Below are positions 1-11,726 of a stretch of 64,000 bases of DNA, piece after piece; the first letter of the stretch is position 1; each line of letters begins with the position of its first letter. Location of the stretch: NCBI GenBank assembly GCA_015501585.1, contig JADNRY010000221.1:1-64000 (forward strand), written 5' to 3'. The translations under genes and the position numbers were made by a program. Under the pieces are notes generated by a model. It made no database searches, was not told the DNA's origin, and saw nothing but the letters and a program-made list of their open reading frames with translations. This DNA is from Rhodocollybia butyracea (lineage: Eukaryota; Basidiomycota; Agaricomycetes; Agaricales; Omphalotaceae).

Positions 1-47
1 TATTGGGATCCGCTTGAAACATCAGAAAATATCGTATAACGGACATA

Positions 48-56
48 TGCGTGTAA
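48..56. repeat. Target-site duplication, left copy
   Basis: TGCGTGTAA. An identical 9-mer lies at 7549-7557, just outside the other end of the transposon. Nine bp is the usual MULE target duplication length. Confidence 0.85.
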
Positions 57-67
57 CAGCCTGTATA

Positions 68-240
68 ATTTGGAGTCAGGGTAGTGAGTTTGGAGTCACG
101 ATGGTGAGTCTTGAGTATATTTGATTTGCGTTTGCGTCAAAACTTTCGAGTTTGAGTCAGTTGAGTCAAAAAGATTTGAGTATGAGTTAACTCGATTGGC
201 GTATGAGTTTACTTGATTGGAGTCTGAGTAAAAATGGTAT
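68..240 (+). repeat. Left subterminal GAGTC-rich repeats of the MULE
   Basis: Irregular repeats built on TTTGAGTC, TTGGAGTC and ATGAGTT. They mirror the ACTCAAG/GACTCCAA words at the right end. Such repeats may be transposase-binding sites; that role is inferred. Confidence 0.7.
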
Positions 241-756
241 TCTATCAAGTAGAGTGTAGCTTTATGGACATATATAGTGCTATATGGCAGGTCAGAATCC
301 AGTACTCAGCTATGCGCTGATAACTCTTCACTTTTTTGCTAATATTATGGGCCACTTTTTAAGCTTACTACAGTGACTCCCCAGTATTTCGATGGGAACC
401 AGGCCGCCGTGTGGTGGCACTGCAAATACATTACTGTGCACAGCTGTGCCTAGGTGTGTCAGAACAAATTCTATGCGTCGGCGCGATTGAGTTCACACTG
501 CCACAGTAGAGCATCTGAGCATCTGCGGCACACAGATTGCGCGGCATGTGAGGCGCGGGCCCGGCTGTTCCTCGATGGGACCACCCTGGTTCTTCCTTCC
601 TTCCGGCCTAGCTTTCCGCTCAAGCGCATCGATAAATTTGCAAAATATTTTGATGGGTTTTGAAAACAGCATATAAGGTCCCGGATTTGCGCTTTTTTGC
701 GCTTTTTACCCCCGCTCCCAAAAAAACCTGTAGCCTAGTAGTATACAGTTACCATT
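241..756. other. 5' region of the MULE, no gene seen
   Basis: Unique-looking DNA between the subterminal repeats and the first candidate ATG at 757. An open frame at 454-663 lacks coding character. The promoter of the element gene presumably lies here, but no clear TATA box was identified. Confidence 0.4.
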
Positions 757-3700
757 ATGAGTTGGTTTGTAAGTCGCCAAGCAAAGAAATACAGTTAAAG
801 TAATAATGTAATTACCAGACTCAGCTCCGCAAGTACATTGCCAATGCAATTTACCCCAACAATCCAGAGGCACATTCGGCACCTCCTATGCCGCCTCCTG
901 CCACTGCCTTTGACACACTTCCACTGTTCAACGAGAACGGTATGTTTTTGAAATGTGTAGTGTGAATCATAGGTTAATATTGTTATAATAGGTATACAAA
1001 TCGGCTTTCAACGGGTCCCTCACAATGCTACCGCACAGTTGAACATGCCGCCTGCTTTGGGTACCTTGGCTGGACCTCCAAAAATTGCTACAAGCACTTC
1101 ACGGCCTCCCACTGCTCCAGTTGTCACCGCTCCCCAACCTCGAAACTGGACAGAAATCCCATCCTTTGATCTCACCAACCCTGCTTTGCAAACTTCGTTC
1201 ATTCCACTAGATCCTCAACCCCCTTCAGAAACCCAGTTGGATCAAGGTGTGATTGCTACCTCGTTGGAGAATCTAAATGGTGGGGAGTGGGACCCTGGGT
1301 TAATGGGCGCTTTTGGATGGATCTGAATTACACAGAGCTTCTTGACACCAAGCGGGTTGCAGTGCACTGGGCTACCAAAGGAAACTCTTCATATAATGGC
1401 AAAGGTTCTATCCACTCTCCTGACATTGCAGGGGGAAAAGTCCGTAACAAAAAATGTCTGGGTGTTTTATGCTGCACCAATGAAGACTGCAACTACATCG
1501 GCCGACCTCAAGTGACACCTGGAGGCTTTCAAAAGCAACTTGACGACCAGTGTCCATCCTGCTCTTCTGCACTCAGTCATGAGACTTGTGCATCACGATC
1601 CTACATTATTCAGTGGGGACAAGTTGGGAATGACATATCCACTTCACAGTACCGTTACATAAATGGATTTGCTCATACTCACAGCCGCATTCCAAATGTT
1701 GCCCGTACTACCTCTGCTGAAGATAAACGGTTCACATCCACATACTCAAATCGCCCTAAGGTAACACCTACACAGCTCATGGTTGGTCCTGCTGCTCCAG
1801 AAGGATTTGGGCCTGGAGCTGCCGAGTTGGGTCAGAAGTTTGCCAGTCAAGCGTACACAGGTTACCGCTTGCGTCAGGAGAAGAAGAAAAATGGTAATGG
1901 TCCAACTAGTGCATTTGGGACCTTTGAAAAACTGCAGCAGTGGAAGCAGAAACACCCTGATGCTACCTGCAAGGATTTTGTCAGCAATGACATTGTTTGT
2001 ATTACATTGCAGACGGACTGGATGAGGCAGCAGCTGATGCCTGATATGTCAGGGGTTTCCGAGCCACTGGGTGGATTGCTTACGGATGCTGCCCATAAAT
2101 ACTGGGATGATCCTAATGGCCGCCTGATTGTCACCTCGATCTACTCTCCCCTCATTCAAAAATGGGTTCCAGTTCTTTTTTTCCTATGCCAATGGTTCCA
2201 CTGCTGCTCATTATGAGTACCACTTCTTGATCCTTATTGAAAGCATTGCTGAGGTGGCAGCTGAGAGAGGCATCTCCATCAGTGATGAACATCTGGTTGG
2301 GGTCAGTTTTTCTGAAATCTGTATATGACCCCTTTCAGTGACTGATTGAATTTTCAGGTTGTTGACTTCAGTGATCCAGAGCGGATTGGCTTTCAAGATG
2401 CTTATTGTACCTATTTCCTCGCCCAACCTAATGATCCCCGCTTGGAAGAACAGCTGAGAGCTGCTGCGAAAAAGTTGCTGAAAGGCTGTCTCTATCACTA
2501 TCTCAAAGCTGTTGAGCGGATTGCAAAGATGTCAACAATGGTTGATCCAAACACCAAATCAGAATTTCGAGCGCTTGCTGCATCTCTTCCCAAGCTCCAA
2601 ACTCTTGCCGAGTTTCATGATGCAGTACTACAAATCCGACAGAAATGGCCCCGCGCATCCAGTTGGTTGAACTGGTGGCTCAACATAGATCATGCAGCAA
2701 TGTTGTTTGAGTGTATGCGTGCAATGCCATCACACCTTGCTTCCAAGCTTCCAGAAACCACTAATCCAGAAGAGGCTATACATGCTACTATCCACCGTGC
2801 AGTTGGTAAAAACCATCCTTTTTTTGCCGGCTTGGATGGACTGTTGGTTGTTATCAAATGGTACCGACAGCAAGTACAGAATGCTCAGTGTATATCTCCT
2901 TTCCATCAATTTTTATCCTTTGGTTGACGTTTCTGCTGCAGTGGGAATCAAAAATCATTACGGAAAGTCTGGTCAAGAAGTGCGAAAGGCTCTGAAAGCA
3001 AAATTTGGAACAACACACCCTAGCCGTAAATATCCTAAGGCAAAGGCAAGGGAGCGGCGCAAAGGGCGTAATGAAGGAAACCCCCCATACAGGCCAAGGA
3101 AGACTATTTCTCGCCTACGTCGCTCTAAAAATCCCATTATCTCCCCTCTCAGAAAACGGAACCATCTGGCAAAATCTTCCACACATCATCGCAGTTCACA
3201 TCAGCTCGTCAATTCTGAGTCAAGCACTGACTCTACTTATCTCCCTGAATCTCACACACACTCAGACTCATCCACATCTCTTGACTCCGCATCTGTCAAT
3301 GATTTAGGTTCAGATGCACCTCCTAATCCTTCAAAAGAGCAGAGTACCCTGATAGGGGCGCAGCAGAAGCTAAGGCACATGTCACCTTCTAAACTGAATG
3401 CTAAGTCAGCTGAAAGCCAGTTCCATGCTATACAACTATCGACCATGCATGAGCTTCCTGGCCCGGCATGGACTAATAATTCCTGTTGGCTAGATTCTTC
3501 CATGGAGGCTCTTTTCTGTCCAATGGCCTTTTATGGTAGTTTGGCAGAGTTCAAATCCATTATCACTACCGCCAAAGAAGATCCATCTTCACCAAGTCCT
3601 CTATACTGCTTGTATCTCGCATTTCAGTTCCGTATGGCAGAAGGAATCAATAAATTCCAGCGCCCTAGCCTTGGCCCTGTTTCTCCCTTCCGGCAGCCTG

Positions 3701-6005
3701 CAGAAGAAATCACTAACATCCGGGATGCCTTCCGTAAAGTTCTCCATGAAACCCACACTGTAGAGGGAAAAGTCGGAGCATATCAGATGCCTTTGGTAAA
3801 TCAAAAAAAAAATGCCCTAGTCAATTTTGTGATAACATTTTTCTGTCAGGGATGGCTTGACAATCTTCTTCCAAACAACTCACCAGCTTGTGACTTTTTC
3901 AAACCACACAGTTTGCAGTTCTGGAAATGTATGCATGAGGGGACCGGAATGCAGCACTGTCTTATTACCCTCATATAAAACCAATTGGTTGGTCTCCATT
4001 AGGACGACAGTGGGATCAGTATCATGGGAAGATCCAAAGTTGGTTCTCTTTCCTATGTCAACCCAGTCTAGCTATTACAGTGAAGGAAGACTCTGGTTGC
4101 TGGAGAAAAGAAACAGAGAAAGATGAGATTGAAAAACACACTTGACATCAACATAGAAAACCAACCTATTCCAGCTCTTGATTCTCCTAATTGGATTTCA
4201 TGCTCCACCTCCTCAAAACGTTCCCGGGAGTACAACTTTACCTCGTCCGGTGTACCTACCAAACTCTTTGTTGATGCCCCCTTTCCTACACTGGATGGAC
4301 CAAGTGGGGACGACTTTCAACTTGGTGATCCAACATATCTCTCAGATGACTCAGAGTCCATCACTCACCTCCTTTTGAGTACACTAGAAAATGAGTTCAC
4401 ATCCCCTGCCCCAGTCATATCCACCGGCAGTAACCTCAGCATCTCAAGCTCTCCTCTACCATCTTCACCTCATCATATACTCTGCAGATGTGGTGTTGAA
4501 TCAAATGGATATAGAGAGAGCATTGAACAGATGACTGTTCAATGTGCAATCTGCAAAAATTACACCCACACAGGTTGCATCACCATGCGTTTCAATGGCC
4601 AAATTCCGAAGCATTTTGAATGTGATGACTGCAGATTTCCTGAAGTCCAACATGTTCTTAGGGATGGCTTTGCACACTTCAGAAATACCCTACCAGGCCT
4701 ACGAAAGCAGAAGCTAGCTAGCATTGCAAACCGTCTGTTGTGAGTTTTAAGCATTAATAATTCCCCAATTGAATTCTAAAATTATTAAAGTCCTGGAAAG
4801 GGCATACTGGTTTGCCAAGGAGGTACATACTATTATCCAGCTCGACTGATTGCATGGGATAAAAAAATTAAAGACTGGAACTGTTGAGATGTGGCGGGGT
4901 ATTCAATCTCCAGCAGCAGCAAGGGGAATAATTGATAATGTCAGTTTACCTGATATAGTTGATGGGCTATGGCAAGATCAAGATGGACGTCGCACAATTC
5001 GGGTAAGAAGTACAATAATTCAGAGTTGCCGGTTGCTTTTATTGATCTAGACATAGTTGGGATCATATATCCGTCCACTTGAAGAGCAGATTCATAAGCA
5101 AGAAGCAGAAGATGATCTCCTTGTAAACCCAACCACAGTCAGATGCAGCGGTGAAATAGCAGCTGTGCTTCAGCCACACCGGGTTCTTCTTATGGAGTTG
5201 GCTATTAATCCAGAGAAGTTTTTCACTAAAACAAGTACCTGCTCTTGCTCTCCAAAACTCCAAAGACCTAATCGGCGGAAATGCTACATATTACACTGGG
5301 GGACTATTGGCTACACAGGTAGCAGAGATAAATAATTGGATACATACAAAAATTCCCATGGCAGACAAACTAGATATCAACATGATGCTTAGACCTACTA
5401 TAGGACATGCTCGTACTCTTGTTGTAGCACATCTATTTCGCTCTGAGTTCATGGGTGATATTGAAGATGGGACTCTAGAGCAAAAGGTGCTGGAAAAGGC
5501 TTGGAAGAGATTGAAGGACTGGACTGGGCGCACAACTACTGGGAAGCCAAGGCCAAAAATTGTTGATGTCAACTTTGAGGCTATCAGTCTGTTGGATAAA
5601 ATTATGTTTGATGAATCAGAACGAGCAGGGGCTGCAGGAAACCATCAGTGGGGTTTGGACATTGGACCACACGAGCTTGCTTGGACTCCTCAAATCAATC
5701 ACCATTCTGTCACTACAGACAAACGCAGAGATGGAAAAGATGAAGAAACCTTGGTATGTTTTATTCCGGTATTTCATTTTCTAATCCTTATTAACCTGTG
5801 GCACTTGTTATAGCATGGGAAAAACTATGATTTTGTTGCGGAACAGTATGAGATGGAACGTGCAAAGGAGCGCAGAAATAACCAGCAAGCTAGGTCAAAG
5901 GCTCCAAAGAGAAAGAAGCCAGAAGTGACACCTGCAGAGGATACTAGTAAAGAGAGGAAAGAAAGGCCGACTCGCAATCCCAAACGGACCCGACTCCATC
6001 AATGA
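757..6005 (+). pseudogene. MULE-like transposon protein: zinc finger, transposase tail, cysteine-peptidase-like and PHD regions (frameshifted)
   Basis: A multi-exon gene inside the MULE. Introns recognisable by GT-AG and frame are 940-991, 2302-2357, 2890-2941, 3796-3849, about 5003-5056 and 5754-5813; another probably begins near 4740. Order of regions: a WRKY-GCM1-like Cys-rich finger (1450-1600, CTNEDCNY then CPSC); a transposase C-terminal-like stretch (2640-2870, with WLNWWLN and ETTNPEEA); a basic Ser-rich linker; a USP-like catalytic Cys box (NNSCWLDSS, about 3473-3500); a PHD-type finger (4482-4640, CRCG...CAIC...HTGC...CDDC); a region that may be chromatin-binding; and a basic tail ending at TGA 6003-6005. 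Frames break near 1310, at the T7 run 2176-2182 and near 5222-5235, each mendable by one base. The start at 757 is a guess. The catalytic acidic residues were not placed. Family names are from memory of fungal MULE proteins. Confidence 0.7.
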
Positions 6006-7524
6006 TGTACGTTGTCCACTTATTGTTGGAAAGGGCTTGAAATCTGATACAGCTATAGGATGATGCAAAGCTATATGTCTATTTATTGACTTGACTTTGA
6101 TATTATTTATGTACTAAACCTTGACTAAACCAATCTTGACTTGACATCAGTTATAGAGGAGCTATCCGGCATAGCATGTACACTTGTGGGAGCGGTACCA
6201 ATGTTATCTCCAATGATACTCAAGGGACTCCAACAATACTCAAGTGACTCCAATATGTAGATGCATACGGGATTGTCAACTCTCAGAGTGAGCAGTGCTC
6301 CAGCAATAATAAAGAGTGAGTAAATGGGCACAAAACAAATGAGTATGAACAAGCAATCTGGTGAGTGACAAACAGGTGCGGCAATGAATGGTTATGATAT
6401 TTTCAAGCGGGTATGAGCGAGCATGGTCCAACAGCAATTAAACAACAAACAGGCACAGGTGCGGCGCCGACAATGAGGGAATTTGGGCACAGTAAGTGCA
6501 GCAGCGGGTGAGAGAATTTGGGCACACTGAATTAGACACTGATAAGTACAATGGCGGGTAAAATGGATTCAACAGCGGCTACAAGCACAACAGATGGCGG
6601 CGAGCATTGAGTCTCATAATCTGTAGATGTGTATGGGATCGTCGACTCTCAGAGCAAGAGGAATCGCGGCGACGTAGTGTACATTCAATAAACTACCTAA
6701 TTATCTAAAAGACGGAGCGACTAGACGACAGTAAGTATACTTTAACACAATACAACTCAAGCAACTCCAATAAAACTCAAGTGACTCCAATTAAACTCAA
6801 GTGACTCCAATTAAACTCAAGTGACTCCAATAAAACTCAAGTGACTCGTACTTGACTCACTCAACTCTAATAAGACTCAAATGACTCCGAGTTGAATTTT
6901 TTAGTGTGACTCAAGCTTGACTCAAGCTTGACTCACTGAACTCCAATGTAACTCAAGTGAACTCAAATGTAACTCAAGTGACTCAAATATAAATATGAGT
7001 CAAACATTTGAGTCACTTGAGTTTGAGTATACTCAAGTCCTTGACTCAACTTGACTCAACTTGACTCAATTTGACTCAACTTGACTCAACTTGACTCACT
7101 TGACTTTTTAACATTTGAGTTCAAGTCAAGTGCGTATAAATTTGGAGTAAGTGGAGTCAAGAGTTATAACATTTTCACTCTGAGTTGGTGAAAGGTTTTA
7201 GATATTCCGTGTCCAGTATTACTTTAGGATAACTAGAGTTTGTTATCCATTGGTATCTAGATAGCTTTGTACACTGCGAAGCTCATTGATGGGTGTATTG
7301 ATCCCATCAAAGCAACTTATGCTAAGGTAAAGACGGTGAGCGGCGAGAATCCCAACCAGAAAACATTCAGCACACTGTTCAGGCTGTAGTACACAATTAT
7401 ACATATTATTTGACATTGTGTAAGTGAACGACTAGGTACTTATGATTTAAGTAGTTGACTCTAATCAATTTGCGTCAAGACTCAAGACTCACCTGACTCC
7501 AAATTTTGACGCAAGACTCACATG
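6006..7524 (+). repeat. 3' region and right subterminal repeats of the MULE
   Basis: After the gene, 6006-6700 is non-coding. From about 6740 to 7160 the DNA is tandem and dispersed ACTCAAGTGACTCCAATT and TTGACTCAAC words, with a local inversion near 6990-7040 that could fold into a cruciform. A second cluster at 7450-7540 is the true inverted counterpart of bases 68-135. Confidence 0.7.
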
Positions 7525-7548
7525 CCTGACTCCAAATTCTACCTACCG

Positions 7549-7557
7549 TGCGTGTAA
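7549..7557. repeat. Target-site duplication, right copy
   Basis: TGCGTGTAA, identical to 48-56. It overlaps the AATCATATAA block that the two tandem secreted-protein promoters share, so the transposon entered a core promoter. Confidence 0.85.
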
Positions 7558-7566
7558 TCATATAAG
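7557..7566 (+). promoter_or_regulatory. TATA-like box of secreted-protein gene A
   Basis: AATCATATAAG, with TATAAG at 7561, about 113 bp upstream of the ATG. The paralogue has AATCATATAAA at 10036-10046, about 125 bp upstream of its ATG. The MULE end at 7548 is 12 bp upstream. Confidence 0.6.
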
Positions 7567-7673
7567 AGAAGAAAGTAATCAAAAATCCCCCCCGAAACTG
7601 CTGGTTCAGTTCGATATCGACATTCACCCCACGCTCCCTCACGCTCCTTCGAGTCAAAAAAACTCATATCGTC

Positions 7674-9232
7674 ATGCAACCTAAAGTTGTCTGTCTATGC
7701 CTCCTTGCAATGCTCATGTTCACCGGTACCGGGTGTGCGCTGCCTCATAACCTTCGTCGTTCCCCTGCTGGTCCTGTAAGCGTTTTTTTTTCTTCTGAAA
7801 CTTGTTATACGTCCCATGCTCAAATTCATCTTTTTCTATTACTCTTGCTTGTTTTCCAGTCGGCACCACAGAACGCAAATCTCCAAAGTCCAGTAGCATC
7901 GACAGAGGGACAAGCTAACGCCAATAACCAAGACATTGGGGTCATTGAGCGTCCTGAAGGAAAAGCAGGAGTCAATTTCAATCTCCAAGTTGCGGTGCGT
8001 TTGAATAGCGACGAGCACGACAAGCTCACATACGACAGGTTCCGGGTAAGTCACATCTGTTGCTTTGCTCTCATGCTCGACCTCTCTCTTTTACAATACT
8101 CAAGAAGTACGTCCGTGACAAGAAGGATTGGGCCGGCATTGACCCTACCAAACGTTTCTCGGAGCAAAATCCCAATGCTATTGACAAGCTCTGTGTCGAG
8201 GTACTTGTCTAAAATTGTACATTCTCGATGTGTGTGCTAACAACATGTTAGATAGCTCGTCTTATCCCATATTTTGGAGTCGAGCGCTTTCCAAACTCCT
8301 GGGCAACAAAAGCCGCGCTGGAGATGAACCTCGATAATGCAAACAGTGACATCCAGGTATCCACGCCCAAGTTCACAGTATCCTTCCTTGATGTCAAGGG
8401 TAGAATCGTACACAACCGCAGGGGTTCTGGGAGTGACATCACTGCAGTAAAAGGCCGATTTAAGAAAGGCCTTTCTGCAATGAATATACAGGCTGAAAAG
8501 GGAGGGGGAGATACCGTCCCGAAAAAGCTCCTAGGAGATCTCACTAGCGTCAAATTTCATTGGGACCCAAAAGATGTTGGACCTGATAATACACCGGTGA
8601 CTTATTTTGCAATCAGGGGATTGGATTTGCTTCCGGGTTGTTATCCTTATTGTCTTGGGTTCTTTGTTACGGCTACGAAATCCAAGAGAAAGTTCTACCA
8701 GGGGGGAGCACAGACGGCTCTCCATGGCGAATTGCACTACCCTGGTAACTCGGCCGCAGGAGAAGGATTCGGGATGTATGCCCTCAATGAAGGTCGAAAC
8801 TACCCGAGAGGTCCACTGGGAGACCCACAAGACCCAACCCCGAATCAATACCGAAAGCAGCTTAACACGTTCTTGGACTTTTTGGAGAAATTTAAGGTGA
8901 AAGTGCAGGATGCGAAGAAAAAGGGTGAAACGCTGCCTGTTCTCGAGTCAGACACTCAAATTCCAGTACAAGGGCCTATTCCCGCGGTCGGGAGTCCGAA
9001 ATCGGAAGGTCCCAAGCGACAACGGGTCAATAGTCCTATTCATACAGACCCTGTATCGAATGCGAAGCACCAAAGCCCAGGGCATGTTCTCCAGTCTCCG
9101 GGCGGGAGTCGTACAGATCTATCATCGCCCCAACCCCCACCGGTTGATCATACGAAAGCGAAGCGCCCAAAATCCAACATCCACGACCTCCTGAACGTGA
9201 ACTCTGATTCGAAGTCAGAAAAGCCGAAGTAG
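7674..9232 (+). CDS. Secreted protein of unknown function, tandem paralogue A
   Basis: Four exons (7674-7775, 7860-8045, 8105-8200, 8252-9232), all introns GT-AG and phase 0, giving about 454 aa. Residues 1-22 form a signal peptide (hydrophobic core LCLLAMLMFTGTG, likely cleavage after CA), so the product should enter the secretory pathway. The body has a conserved CYPYCLGFF motif, then LHGELHYP and RGPLGDP blocks. The last 100 residues are Pro/Ser/Lys-rich and look disordered. The paralogue at 10166-11726 keeps the same exon plan and a last exon of equal length (981 bp), which strongly supports the model. No known domain was recognised. The MULE lies directly against the promoter and may alter expression. 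Confidence 0.85.
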
Positions 9233-10035
9233 ATGGACAGCGTACTTGTAGACTTGCCCCACATCTACACTGTTTCCCCTTAAGCAGACAATAGACGAAG
9301 ATTAATGACGAGGTTGCGTAGTTTGATAGCCTTTCTTGAGTGGCCGTGCCAGGATTAGCGCCTTCGCCTTAACGCTCATGCGTCTTTTGATCTTTCTTCT
9401 CCTCGTTCTTTTGCGTTCTTTCGTCCGAGTTCTCTGCCTTTGCTCATTTTTCAAGTGGACCTTTTGGGACCAAGTCCATCTCATGTCAACGTTAATTCAA
9501 CATCAACTCAGCAGCCACGTCGCCAGTCACCCAGAACAATGTTCAAAAACCTGTAGGGTTCAGTACAGTTTCCTGAGAACCTTCAGCGCTGCTTCAGCTT
9601 CAGCAGACGACGCTTTCGGAGTTTGTTCACTCAATGTTCGTTTGCAAAGCGACTTCGTCTTCTGGAAAGGTATTTGATATGCGTTTCGAAAAAGTCCCTA
9701 CAAGTCCTCGCCAAGCACCAAACATTTCTTACAGCCAGAAAACAGGGTCACTCGTTGCACCAGACATCAGCGGACATCGGGTCGAAAGGACAAGATGTTA
9801 TTACAACACGCTTTACTGGGGCGGAGATAAAGCAGGTACTCTGAAAACTCAGGCTGATCTGAGGGAAGGAAGTTGGCAAGGGGGGGGGGGGGGGTTAGGG
9901 CTTTTAGGTAGGAGGAGAATATCGAGTTTCAATCTGTTTCAATATGGAAAAATAGCGCCGCTACCATCACGAAAATGCGACTATTGCCTATTGGGATAGA
10001 TGGCGATCGGCGTTCGGATCACCGTCGAGCGCCGC
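9233..10035. other. Intergenic DNA between the paralogues; shared 3' flank and a G15 run
   Basis: Bases 9233-9610 resemble 11727-12130 downstream of paralogue B, so the duplication unit includes 3' flank. A run of 15 G lies at 9880-9894. Open frames here reflect pyrimidine-rich sequence and do not look coding. Confidence 0.6.
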
Positions 10036-10046
10036 AATCATATAAA
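10036..10046 (+). promoter_or_regulatory. TATA-like box of secreted-protein gene B
   Basis: AATCATATAAA. It aligns with 7557-7566 upstream of paralogue A. The DNA from here to the ATG, including CTGCTGGTTCAGTTC, is conserved between the two promoters. Confidence 0.6.
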
Positions 10047-10165
10047 GGAGGAAAAGAAACAAAAAAATCCCCTCAACTGCTGGTTCAGTTCCATCGTCGA
10101 CGTCCACGCCTCCCGCCACGCTCTCCTCACGTCCTCGTCTTGAATCAAAAAACTCACACATCATC

Positions 10166-11726
10166 ATGCAACCCAACGTTGTGTGTCTATACCTCCTTGC
10201 CATGCTCATGTTCACCGGTACCGGGTGTGCGCTGCCTCATAACCTTCGTCGTTCCCCTACTGGTCCTGGTCCTGTAAGCATTGTCTTCTAAAACTTGCTA
10301 TACGTCCCATGGTCACGTTCTCCTTATCTACTGCTCTTGCTTGTTCTCCAGTCAGCACCACAGTTGGCATCGAACGCAGATTCCCGAAGCCCGGAAGCGA
10401 TGAAGGGCCAGGTTGTGGCCAATACCCAGCACATCGAGGTCATTGAGCGTCCTGGAGGAAAAGCAGGAGTCGATTTTAGACTTCGAGATGCGGTGCAGTT
10501 GAGACACGACAAGGTCAAATACAGGAAGTTCCGGGTAAGTCACATCTGTTGCCTTGCTCTAACGCTCAATAATCTCTCTCTTTTATGTACATCTTCAAGA
10601 TGCTCGTTCGCACCAAGGCACTTAGCGCTGGCATTGACATTACCAAATCTTACAAAAAGCAACGTCCCACCGCTATTAGCAAGCTCTGTAGCGAGGTATT
10701 CGCTGTTGTATGTAATTGCTGTGTATGCTAACAACAAGATATTAGATTGCTATTGCTATCCCATGGTTTATCGAGGAACGCTTTCCAGATTGCTGGGCAA
10801 CAAAAGCAGCACTGGAGCTTACTAGGTTTAAAAAACCCTCGTCCAAGTTTGCAGTATATTTACTCGATTTCGAGGGCAACCTCATTCACAACGAAGAAGG
10901 GGACCGTTCTAAGAGTGGTATTGGTGCTGATAAAACCCAAGTTTCCAAGGGTTTTACCGCAATGTATAAAGAGTTACGAAAAACTCCCAGTGCCAGCCTG
11001 GTGCCGCTTTTGCGAGATCTTTCTCAGAATACACTTGAATGGGTCGTAAACGGTATTGACCCCGACGACACCGATAAACTGGTGACTTATTTTGCGATCG
11101 AGGGATTGGGCTGTGAACCTTATTGCCTTGGGTTCTTTGTTAGGGGTACGGTCCCCAGAGGAGAGTTCTCACCGGGGGATCAGGTAACGTTTCTCCATGG
11201 CGAATTTCACCACCCTGACATGTCAGCCACGGGATTTGGGATGCGCGCCCTCAGAAGAGGTCGATACTACCGGGGAGGTCCACTGGGAGATCCATATAGT
11301 CAAGACCCACGGCAAGTGCGGCTTGACACGTTTGTGGCGTTTTTGGAGGAAGCGAAGAAGGCGAAAAACAAAGCATTTCTTGGGTTGGCACTAGACAACA
11401 CTCAAATTACACACTCATCGGAACTCTTGCCTGTCCCCCCGGTTGGGAGTCACATTGCACAGCCAGCATCGAACGCGAGGCCCCAGAACCCGCAAGGCTC
11501 GGCACTAGATGCCACTCAAATTACACACTCAGCGCCCCAAAGCCTGGTGCCTCCCAAGCGAGAACGGGTCGAGAGTCATACAGATCAAACATTGCATCCT
11601 CTCAAGCAGTCGCGGGTCGATAGTGCTACACGCTCATCGGAGAAGCCCCAGATCCCACCACAACAGCCCGCTACCCAGCCACACGCAGCATCGAAGGATG
11701 CCAGCCTCCAACATCTCCTAGGGTAG
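10166..11726 (+). CDS. Secreted protein of unknown function, tandem paralogue B
   Basis: Four exons (10166-10273, 10352-10534, 10600-10695, 10746-11726), all introns phase 0, giving about 455 aa. The signal peptide is almost identical to that of paralogue A and ends in GCA. The central part is diverged but keeps the CEPYCLGFF motif, LHGEFHHP, GFGM and GGPLGDP. The C-terminal third has repeats built on LDxTQITHS and is Pro/Ser-rich, ending in a short hydrophobic LQHLLG; paralogue A ends similarly with a HDLLN block. No frameshifts or stops were seen, so both copies look functional. The divergence with fixed exon sizes suggests an older duplication. An effector or cell-surface role is possible but unsupported. 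Confidence 0.85.

Larger units (their letters stand above)
57..7548 (+). mobile_element. MULE-like DNA transposon with TIRs and 9-bp target duplication
   Basis: Bases 57-80 align without gaps to the reverse complement of 7525-7548, matching at 19 of 24 positions. The shared core is ATTTGGAGTCAGG, and weaker similarity continues about 18 bp inward. The ends lie exactly against the two copies of TGCGTGTAA. The subterminal DNA is full of GAGTC words on the left and GACTC words on the right, so the subterminal repeats are also inverted. The interior carries one multi-exon gene with a WRKY-GCM1-like zinc finger and a transposase-like tail, as expected for Mutator-like elements. The element is about 7.5 kb. 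Its gene is frameshifted, so it is probably not autonomous now. Confidence 0.85.

Noticed and set aside
9302..9484. Lys/Arg-rich nuclear protein
   Set aside because: Antisense of a pyrimidine-rich 3' flank; the matching flank at 11.9 kb does not conserve the frame.
9880..9894. G15 run as a regulatory G-quadruplex
   Set aside because: An uninterrupted homopolymer in intergenic DNA; length may be an assembly artefact and no gene context supports a role.
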